A stretch of DNA of 64,000 bases from Verrucomicrobiota bacterium (GTDB lineage Bacteria > Verrucomicrobiota > Verrucomicrobiia > Verrucomicrobiales > Akkermansiaceae): positions 1-64,000 of the forward strand of contig JAURPJ010000071.1 of the NCBI GenBank assembly GCA_030835305.1, given 5' to 3'. Below the pieces are notes generated by a model, which saw nothing but the letters and a program-made list of their open reading frames with translations, did not search any database and had not been told where the DNA came from. The translations under genes and the position numbers were made by a program. Positions 54,424 to 61,858 of the stretch are shown here, piece after piece (position 1 is the stretch's first letter; each line of letters opens with the position of its first letter).

Positions 54424-57400
54424 ATGATATTTTGGCGAACACTCATCCTCGGCGGACTTCTGGCACATACGACCTCTCTGACTTTTGCCGCTACAAGAGC
54501 CGAACTCACCCAACAAAGAATCGCTGAAAATCCGAAACTCAGCTGGTGGGACGCCATGGACACCGGTCCCTTCATTAGTGACACTTTCCTCGGCTTCGGG
54601 CCCAAAGGCGATGTGGCCGTGCTCAAGGGCATCGCCATCAAGATCGGCGAAAATGAAGATCACACCGTTGTCTTCGACACCGAAACCCTCCGCATGGTCG
54701 CAGGCTTCAAAGGAAGGGTCATGCATGAAGGCACCCCGTGGAGTGGCAGGCACAGTGATAATTCCTATTTGCCCGAAGGCCGGAAGGACTACTTTTTCGC
54801 CACCACCAAAGGCCCCGGCATTGCCGTCAATGGCAACTGGAAAGATCCCCGCGAAACCAAAAACGGCCCGCTCCCCGATTCCCACGGTGAGTATCACGGA
54901 CTTTACCGACATAAGACCGGGACCATTCTTAGCTATTCAATCGGAGAAGCCAAATTTCTCGAAATGCCCAAGCTTTTCGGCAACACGCTGATTCGCTCTT
55001 TTGAATTCAAGACTCTCGTGAACGATGTCGAAATCCTTGCTCTTGACCCTTTGCAAGGCGGACAAAATATTGAGGTGAAACTTTCGAACGCGTCAAGAGA
55101 CGTCGTGCTTAAAACCCTGCCCTCCGGCCGTATCGTCGTCTCGCTAACCACAGGCGCATCCGGATCATTCCAACTCGCATACGCTCCCAAGGGCGCAAGC
55201 ATCTTGATCGAGAAGCGCGGCCCCATCTCGAATTACACCAAAGGTGGCCCTTCCCTTTTTCCGGAAATCATCAAAGTCAAAGGCCGCACCAGCAAGGATG
55301 ACAAGGGTTACGTTGTCGATGACATCCCTCTCCCAAAGGATAACCCATGGGAATCCAACATCCGCTTCGGTGCCTTCGATTTTTTCTCCGATGGCAAACG
55401 CGCGGCCTGCTCGACCTGGAACGGTGACGTCTGGATCGCCGAAGGCATCGACGGCGACCTCTCCGAGATCACCTGGCGACGATTCGCGAGCGGACTCTAC
55501 CAAACCCTCGGCCTGAAAATTGTCGATGACGTCATTTACACTCATGGCCGGGACCAAATCACCCGACTTCACGATCTCAACAACGACGGCGAGGCTGACT
55601 TCTATGAGAGCTTTAACAACGACGTCCTTATCACGCCCGGATTCCACGAGTTCGCCTTCGACCTCCAAACCGACAAAGAAGGTAATTTCTACTTCAGCAA
55701 AGGCGCTCCCGTCCTTTCCGGCGGGCGCGGATTCTCCGATCTCACCGAGCACAATGGCACCATCCTGAAAATCAGCGCCGATGGAAAAACCCTCACCCGC
55801 ATGGCTTGGGGATTACGCGCACCCGGTGGCGTCGGCATTGGACCCAATGGTGAAATGACCACCGGTGAGAACGAGGGCAGCTACGTTCCCCGTTGTAAAA
55901 TCACCTGGAGCAAGCCAGACGGCAGCAGCTTCCACGGGGTTGTTCCCAGCGAGTGGGATAACAAGAAATTCGTCCGCAATCTCCCCGGCATGCCCACCGA
56001 CTACGAGCGCCCGCTTTGCTGGCTTCCCTACTACGTCGACAATTCCAGCGGGAGCCAGTTTTGGGTTCCCGACAACAGCTCCTGGAAAAACCACGCCGGA
56101 AACATGCTCCACCTTTCCTATGGCAAGAGCTCGATCTATCGCACCTTGATTGACGAGGTCGACGGCCAGGTTCAGGGGGGCGTTTACCGCCTCCCCATCG
56201 AACTCACCACTGCCAACATGCGCGGCCGCTTCCACCCGGGGTCAGGCCACCTTTACATCATCGGATTCCGCGGTTGGCAGACCAATGGAGGTACCGGCTT
56301 CCAGCGCATTCGCTTTGTCTCGGATGAGAAGCCCGTCCCCCTCAAACTGGAGGCCTTCGAAAACGGAATCCGTGTCGAGTTCAGCTCCAGCCTCGATCCC
56401 GAAGTCGCGAAAGACCCTCGCCGCTACAAGATCAGCAAGTGGGATTACGTCTGGGGACCGCAGTATGGTTCCGGCCGCTTCTCCATCGATGAACAAGATT
56501 CCGCCGCCCGCGCCCAAGCTCTCGTCGAGCCTTCGAAAGGGTCCGTCAATCAGGTCGACTCCGTCGATGTCCGCGCCGCCCAGCTTCTTGAAGATGGCAA
56601 GTCGGTCTTCCTATACATTCCTAGAATGACTCCCGCCATGCAGATGGAAATCCGCCTTGATCTCGCCGACGCCGGCAAGAAGGAATTCAAAGAAACAATT
56701 TGGAACACCATCCACAATCTACGCCCGGCCTTCGACGACCATGGCCTCGATCTCGCCAATCTTCCCGTCATCAAAAAGGAAGCACGCGGCGAACCCGGCC
56801 TTCTCCTCACCACCTCAAAGGGAAGCGCCGATGACGCGACCGTCGTGGACCGCCTCGCCCTGACCGTCGAGGAACGCAAAGCCGTTTCCGTCTTCATTGG
56901 AACCAACCAAGCCGTTTTCGAAGGAAGCCTGATCGTCGATGCGCGCGACCAACGCGCTTTCCGGCTCGAAGGCAATGGCTGGGCCAGCCTCAAGATCAAC
57001 GGCAAGCAGGTGATGGAAGGAGACCTCCCTCTCGAGTGCCCTCCCCTCGCTCTCGAATCCGGCCCGCAAGCCATCTTCTGCCACTTCAAGGGAGCCGAAA
57101 AAGGAACGAGCAGTATTCGCCTTCTTTGGAGCGGTTCTGCATTCGTTTGGGAACCGGTCAAACCCTCCGCCTATCGCCACACCGCCAACTCCATGCTCGG
57201 CAAAAAAGACAAGGCCCGCGCCGGACGCAATCTCTTCGCCGCCGCCAACTGCATCAAATGCCACACCGCAGATAAGAATCACTTTAAGTCCGAAAGAATG
57301 CCCGAGCTTTTTGAAACGCTGCCAGACTTCAAAAATGCCGGGCACCGTTACCATGCCGGGTGGGTGGAGCAGTGGATCCGCAAACCCAATGATCACTGCC

Positions 57401-58581
57401 CGACTGTAGCGCCCGACCACGCCGCCGACATCGCGGCATACCTTGCCACCAGAAAAATGAAAACATCCGCCGGGGATGAAGGGAACGCCGAAAGCGGAGC
57501 CCGACTCATCGAAGAACTTCACCTCGGACCTTGGGCCGATGAACTTGCCAAGTCCGGCAAATTCACCCCGACCGGACTGCGCATCTTGCTGCTCAATCCA
57601 GCTCAACACCATCGGCACACCACCTTCCCCGACCTTCGTCTCACACCACGGGAAGCCGCCAACATCGCCAGCGCCATCGTTTCACGGGCCACCAAGACTC
57701 CCGTTCCCTCCGGCGGAGATTCCGTAAAAGGAAAACAAGTCTTCTCTCAACGCTGCGCCACTTGTCACGAGCCCGGCAAAGGCGTGAAATACGAGTTCGC
57801 CGCCAAAAATCTGAAAGACATGTGGAACACCGAATGGTTTGAGCACGGCTGCCTCTCCGAAGAAGAAGGCAACGCTCCCGAACTCGGCCTTGGCATCGAC
57901 CAAAAGCAAGCCCTCTTCGCCTTCAAGAACATCGATGGCAATAGAAACTACACTTCGCTTCGCCGCTTCGTTCCTCACGAATATGCCACACGAGCCATCG
58001 AACGATTGCAATGCGCCAGCTGCCACTCCGGCGAAAACAAGCTGCCCGAAATCTCGCTCGCCGGAGAAAAATTCCACAGCGATTGGCTCAATACCCTCCT
58101 CAAAGGAGAAGGGCTCAAAGTCCGGCCATGGCTCCATGCCCGCATGCCAGGCTTCTCCGCACATGCCGATGCCTTGAGCAAAGGCCTCGCCTTCCGAGCC
58201 GGCATGGACCTCTCATCCTCCGACTTTGGAGTGACGCCAGACCTTGTGAAGACCGGCATGGCACTTACCGGACCCGGTGGCTACGCCTGCATCGCCTGTC
58301 ACGCTGCCGGTGAAACTCCCGCCCTGCAAGCCTTCGAAGGACAAGGCCCCAACTTGCAAATCGCCAGCGACCGCCTCCGCCCGGATTACTACCGCACCTG
58401 GATGTTCTGGCCACAACGCCACGCCCCGCTGACCATCATGCCCAAGTACACCGTCGACAAAAAGAAGGCCCTAAACCCAACCTTCTATCGGGGCGATGCC
58501 GACAAACAGTTCGAAGCCATTCGCCACTACCTCCAAACTCTGGAAGGTGCCGAAAGAGCACCTATGCCCGAGAAGGAATAG
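54424..58581 (+). CDS. large DUF6797-type propeller protein with four c-type heme motifs
   Basis: 1385 residues with a signal peptide (1-21). The N-terminal part (to about 290) is the DUF6797-type region (LSWWDAMDTGPFISDTF, GTPWSGRHSDNSYLP). A beta-propeller follows (RFGAFDFFSDGKRAACSTW; GVGIGPNGEMTTGENEGSYV), then a PA14-like or beta-sandwich domain (about 800-925). The C-terminal third carries four heme motifs: CIKCH 943-947, CATCH 1111-1115, CASCH 1197-1201 and CIACH 1289-1293. This organisation suggests substrate oxidation in the propeller with electrons passed along a heme chain, in the periplasm or at the surface. The substrate is unknown. It converges with the HtrA-like gene across a terminator. 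Confidence 0.88.
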   Translation: MIFWRTLILGGLLAHTTSLTFAATRAELTQQRIAENPKLSWWDAMDTGPFISDTFLGFGPKGDVAVLKGIAIKIGENEDHTVVFDTETLRMVAGFKGRVMHEGTPWSGRHSDNSYLPEGRKDYFFATTKGPGIAVNGNWKDPRETKNGPLPDSHGEYHGLYRHKTGTILSYSIGEAKFLEMPKLFGNTLIRSFEFKTLVNDVEILALDPLQGGQNIEVKLSNASRDVVLKTLPSGRIVVSLTTGASGSFQLAYAPKGASILIEKRGPISNYTKGGPSLFPEIIKVKGRTSKDDKGYVVDDIPLPKDNPWESNIRFGAFDFFSDGKRAACSTWNGDVWIAEGIDGDLSEITWRRFASGLYQTLGLKIVDDVIYTHGRDQITRLHDLNNDGEADFYESFNNDVLITPGFHEFAFDLQTDKEGNFYFSKGAPVLSGGRGFSDLTEHNGTILKISADGKTLTRMAWGLRAPGGVGIGPNGEMTTGENEGSYVPRCKITWSKPDGSSFHGVVPSEWDNKKFVRNLPGMPTDYERPLCWLPYYVDNSSGSQFWVPDNSSWKNHAGNMLHLSYGKSSIYRTLIDEVDGQVQGGVYRLPIELTTANMRGRFHPGSGHLYIIGFRGWQTNGGTGFQRIRFVSDEKPVPLKLEAFENGIRVEFSSSLDPEVAKDPRRYKISKWDYVWGPQYGSGRFSIDEQDSAARAQALVEPSKGSVNQVDSVDVRAAQLLEDGKSVFLYIPRMTPAMQMEIRLDLADAGKKEFKETIWNTIHNLRPAFDDHGLDLANLPVIKKEARGEPGLLLTTSKGSADDATVVDRLALTVEERKAVSVFIGTNQAVFEGSLIVDARDQRAFRLEGNGWASLKINGKQVMEGDLPLECPPLALESGPQAIFCHFKGAEKGTSSIRLLWSGSAFVWEPVKPSAYRHTANSMLGKKDKARAGRNLFAAANCIKCHTADKNHFKSERMPELFETLPDFKNAGHRYHAGWVEQWIRKPNDHCPTVAPDHAADIAAYLATRKMKTSAGDEGNAESGARLIEELHLGPWADELAKSGKFTPTGLRILLLNPAQHHRHTTFPDLRLTPREAANIASAIVSRATKTPVPSGGDSVKGKQVFSQRCATCHEPGKGVKYEFAAKNLKDMWNTEWFEHGCLSEEEGNAPELGLGIDQKQALFAFKNIDGNRNYTSLRRFVPHEYATRAIERLQCASCHSGENKLPEISLAGEKFHSDWLNTLLKGEGLKVRPWLHARMPGFSAHADALSKGLAFRAGMDLSSSDFGVTPDLVKTGMALTGPGGYACIACHAAGETPALQAFEGQGPNLQIASDRLRPDYYRTWMFWPQRHAPLTIMPKYTVDKKKALNPTFYRGDADKQFEAIRHYLQTLEGAERAPMPEKE

Positions 58582-58595
58582 TTCGCCCGGTTGAT

Positions 58596-58630
58596 AAAAA
58601 AATCCCCCGTCGGCTTCCACCGGCGAGGGA
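58596..58630 (-). terminator. intrinsic terminator for the HtrA-like gene
   Basis: On the minus strand a hairpin (58603-58630; CCCTCGCCGG pairing with CCGACGGGGG, G-U pairs and a short loop) is followed directly by TTTTTTT (58596-58602). Its stem is GC-rich and it lies in the 70-base gap between converging genes, so it ends transcription of the protease gene. Confidence 0.78.
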
Positions 58631-58651
58631 TGATCTTAATGAGAGATCGGA

Positions 58652-60988
58652 TTAGCGAACCGACTCTTCCAACTGCTCAAGGCGGCTTTCGATTTGCTTC
58701 ATGCTCTCTCGAATCGCCTTGATCGCTTCCAGCGTTTCCTTCTTCGAAGGGGCTGGCTTCGACGCCATCTTGAATTGTGGTTTTGGTGCCACTTTTATTT
58801 TGAGTAACTCAACGATCTCGTCAGCCGGGATGGCGTAAGTCTTGGTGCGTCCGGCCCGGGAAACATTCACTCCGACGCACTTTCCTTTGAGGTTAAAGAG
58901 CGGACCACCGCAGAACTCCGGAGGAAGTGGAATGTCGTGCTGGATCACGTCGGGATACCCTCCGGTTTTTTCCGAGAGACGTCCAAGCGAGCGCTTCATG
59001 CGGGGGTCATTCTGGACATTGTCGCGCATCTTCCGCTCTTTCAAAGTCACCTTTGATTCGGCCGACTTACCCTCACGGAGATAACCAACTTTGACCTCCT
59101 CGCCAGCCTTGCATCCACGGATCAAGCCTCCAAACGAAATAGGATCTTCCACCTTTTCACCATTGAGGCTGGTGATGATATCACCCTCCTTCAAACCTGC
59201 CTCGCTCGCCGCCCCATCCGGGACAAGACGGGCAATCAACACTCCCCCATCGCCTTCACTGGCTTGAATTCCGATGAACCCCACCTCAGCCATGGCGCGA
59301 CCGGGAACGCTGAGAAGACCAATTCCGAGAGGCTCGTTCGCTACTCCACTTGCGGTGAGGATAGAACCAAGGGCGGGCTCTTCGACCTGAAAACGAACCG
59401 GACGGAGGTTCGTGGCCTCAATCTTCAACAAAGCCAGGTCCCGCTGGGGAAAGCGTTTCAAAACTTTCGCATCGTAGTCTTTTCCTCCGAGTTTTACCGC
59501 CAACTTACCTTCATCGGTTTCAGCATTCTTGGTAAGAATTTTTCCATTGGCCGAAACCACAGTGCCAAGAACCGCAGGCTTTCCATCAACCGTAACCAGC
59601 GCGGTGACGCCGGGGTTTCTTTTCATCACCGGCTCCAGTGCCTTGAGGGATGACGCGAAAAATTCATCAACACCGCCTCCCATCGATCCCGGTGCGATTT
59701 GGCCACCGCGTTTCTGAAGTTCTTCCATCAGCTTCTCCATTCCACCCATCTTCTCAATCAAGTCGGGAGTGAGCTCCAGACGACCGCCATTCTTGGCCGC
59801 ATCCTTGAGCAACTTTTCCAGAGAAGGCAGTTTATCATCCTTCTTCTCAGGCTCTTGTTTGGTCCCAGGCTTATCTTCCTTGGGAGTCGGTTTGGCAGGC
59901 TTTGTCTCTTTGGGGTCCTTCGTCTTTGGCTCTTCTTTTTTAGATTGCGGCTTTTCTTTCTTTGGCTTCTCCGGGGGCTCCATCAAGTCCTTCAATTTGA
60001 TTAATTTGGCCTTGGCGGATTTCTCCTCGCCACCTCGTTTGTAAACTAAGTCCACCTCTTGCCCGGCCTTGCGCATCCCAACCAGCTGAATCAGATCGGC
60101 TGGCTCCGAGACTTTTTTCCCATTCACCTCGACAATGAGATCACCGCCTTTCAGGCCGGCTTTTTCGGCCGGAGAATTCGGAACAACCTCCGTCACCGTG
60201 ACACCCCCCTCACCGTCACCCAACTGAACCCCAAGCATCGGGCGCTCCGGCGATTGAACTGGCTGAGGTGCGTTGTTGAAGCGTTCTCCGCTCATTTTCC
60301 CACTCTTCAATTTCTCCCATTGATTGCGAAACACATCGATAGGCACGTGGCGATTCTCACTCAGGGTCATGCCAATATTGGAATGAATGCCAATAACACG
60401 CCCTTGCACGTCAAAAAGTGGTCCCCCCGAATCACCGCCAACCACGGCGGTGTCCGTGACCACAAAACCATCGTTTGCCAGCACGCGCCCCAAACGAACG
60501 GGAGGCCTGCGCATTGGATCAAAGCCACCCGAGTGACCGAGCGCCACCGTCCACTGGTTTCGTTTCAGGCCCTTGCTCTCTCCGATCGGAACGAAGGGAT
60601 ACTTGCCTTCATCAGTGATTCGAACCATCGCCGCATCGCGATCATAGTCAGCTCCAAGAATTTCCCCAGCCTTCCTACTACCGTCAGGAAAGATGACGAT
60701 CACGCCACCCGGCATGCTGGAAGTGACATGAGCTGCGGTCAAAATGAGACCCTCTTCATTCACGATGACTCCACTTCCGGAGCCCCTTCCGTTTTTGGCA
60801 ACGAGGCAAACAGTCGCAGGTTGTGCCTGCCCGGAAAGTGCGACGATCTGGCGATCGAGCTTTTGGAGCTCCTTGAAATTCTTCACATTAGGAGCCGCTT
60901 TCATCTCCGTCTCTTGCGCCCAAATTGGCATGGTAGCCAGCGACAGAGAGGTGAGGAGAGTGCCTATTAATTTGATCGATTTCTTCAT
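58652..60988 (-). CDS. HtrA-like double serine protease with two PDZ domains and Lys/Pro-rich linker
   Basis: 778 residues with a signal peptide (1-25). The first protease domain (about 45-240) is complete: LTAAH with His87, DRDAA with Asp118, GGDSGGP with Ser187. PDZ1 follows (250-330), then a very charged Lys/Pro/Glu linker (335-390). A second protease-like domain starts near 460: its His position reads LTKNAET, Asp517 remains in QRDLALL, and the nucleophile position is EFCGGPL with Cys693 instead of Ser. PDZ2 (about 567-650) is inserted within this second domain. A helical tail ends the protein. The second half is a pseudoprotease. It is probably a periplasmic quality-control enzyme. Confidence 0.88.
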   Translation of the reverse strand: MKKSIKLIGTLLTSLSLATMPIWAQETEMKAAPNVKNFKELQKLDRQIVALSGQAQPATVCLVAKNGRGSGSGVIVNEEGLILTAAHVTSSMPGGVIVIFPDGSRKAGEILGADYDRDAAMVRITDEGKYPFVPIGESKGLKRNQWTVALGHSGGFDPMRRPPVRLGRVLANDGFVVTDTAVVGGDSGGPLFDVQGRVIGIHSNIGMTLSENRHVPIDVFRNQWEKLKSGKMSGERFNNAPQPVQSPERPMLGVQLGDGEGGVTVTEVVPNSPAEKAGLKGGDLIVEVNGKKVSEPADLIQLVGMRKAGQEVDLVYKRGGEEKSAKAKLIKLKDLMEPPEKPKKEKPQSKKEEPKTKDPKETKPAKPTPKEDKPGTKQEPEKKDDKLPSLEKLLKDAAKNGGRLELTPDLIEKMGGMEKLMEELQKRGGQIAPGSMGGGVDEFFASSLKALEPVMKRNPGVTALVTVDGKPAVLGTVVSANGKILTKNAETDEGKLAVKLGGKDYDAKVLKRFPQRDLALLKIEATNLRPVRFQVEEPALGSILTASGVANEPLGIGLLSVPGRAMAEVGFIGIQASEGDGGVLIARLVPDGAASEAGLKEGDIITSLNGEKVEDPISFGGLIRGCKAGEEVKVGYLREGKSAESKVTLKERKMRDNVQNDPRMKRSLGRLSEKTGGYPDVIQHDIPLPPEFCGGPLFNLKGKCVGVNVSRAGRTKTYAIPADEIVELLKIKVAPKPQFKMASKPAPSKKETLEAIKAIRESMKQIESRLEQLEESVR

Positions 60989-61044
60989 TCTTAAAAGAAT
61001 CTTACTCTCGAAAAGCGATCTTGGCGCACGATTTGTGTGCCAAA

Positions 61045-61431
61045 ATGGAAATCACGAGCACCTTCGCTGTCATCGTAATCTCATTAATCTCATTCTCAAT
61101 GACTTTCCGCAGCGCCTGCCAGTGGCCCGGAAAAGGGGCCAAGCAACACGCGGCATCCAATCCTTGGGTCTTCCTCCTCGAGGGACAGCCCATCCCCAAA
61201 AAAACCGTATCGTTGTCCGGCACCACCCTTTCCGAACTTCAGGTGCCTGAAATCGGGATAAGTTTCGCAAAGTTCCTTGAACCATACGGGGGGGTAGTGT
61301 TGCCAACGAACTCACAAGACTCCGACAACCTGCAAGCACCTCACGCGTCCGACCACCAATCAAAAGTATCTCTCAGCGACTGCGACGATATCGCCCGGGA
61401 GGATCGGAGGATCAATCCTCTTCTTTTTTAG
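61045..61431 (+). CDS. possible small secreted protein, weak
   Basis: A 128-codon frame begins MEITSTFAVIVISLISFSMTF, a plausible signal or membrane segment, and then reads ASNPWVFLLEGQPIPKKTVSL and PEIGISFAKFLEPYGGVV. It lies divergent from the protease gene with only 57 bases between, and its last 72 bases overlap the convergent SLBB frame. No family is recognised. Position and leader speak for it; the overlap and lack of homology speak against. Confidence 0.25.
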   Translation: MEITSTFAVIVISLISFSMTFRSACQWPGKGAKQHAASNPWVFLLEGQPIPKKTVSLSGTTLSELQVPEIGISFAKFLEPYGGVVLPTNSQDSDNLQAPHASDHQSKVSLSDCDDIAREDRRINPLLF

Positions 61432-61707
61432 GGATCCAAGATCATGGCGCACCGTCTTCCCATTTCGGGTGACCGAAACCTTTTTGGTGTTTGCCAGCTT
61501 GGTTAGACCACCTGCCTTGGCAATCACCTTGGATAAGGTTAAGCCCTTTTCCCAGGGAATAGCTGCCGGCTTATTCACCTGCCCAAGCACTTTCACAACT
61601 TCCTTGTCCTTCGCCGTAAACTGACCGACTTTAGGGACCGGGAGCACAAGGCACCGCGCAGCAAAAACAGTTTCCCGCCCACCTGCTCCAGTCGCGATAA
61701 GAAACAA
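61360..61707 (-). CDS. small SLBB-domain (polysaccharide-export-like) protein, start uncertain
   Basis: About 115 residues as shown, using a TTG at 61705-61707. The frame stays open to about 61845 but has no ATG or GTG; a CTG at 61735-61737 would restore a full signal peptide (LIRLITVLSTLFLIATGAGG). The body is one SLBB beta-grasp repeat: VVKVLGQVNKPAAIPWEKGL, TLSKVIAKAGGLTKLANTKK, VTRNGKTVRHDL, and PPILPGDIVAVAERYF. SLBB domains form part of Wza-type outer-membrane polysaccharide exporters, but this protein lacks the Poly_export domain. Either an unusual start codon is used or the start has been lost. Confidence 0.6.
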   Translation of the reverse strand: MFLIATGAGGRETVFAARCLVLPVPKVGQFTAKDKEVVKVLGQVNKPAAIPWEKGLTLSKVIAKAGGLTKLANTKKVSVTRNGKTVRHDLGSLKKKRIDPPILPGDIVAVAERYF

Positions 61708-61858
61708 GGTCGATAATACTGTAATTAACCTGATCAGGGCACGGTAAACGACTTCAATTTTAAGGTCAATGTTAGTTACCCAGACTCGGGTAACAGCTTC
61801 GTTCCTATCTCCTTGCCGCCAATTCCTCGATTCGGTAGTCTATCTAAACCTCCCGATC

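Noticed and set aside
55813-57618. several long minus-strand frames
   Set aside because: All are shadows of the four-heme gene; Ala/Gly/Val-rich with no homology.
59880-60000. low-complexity tract that looks like a repeat
   Set aside because: It encodes the Lys/Pro/Glu linker of the double protease and is not a DNA repeat element.
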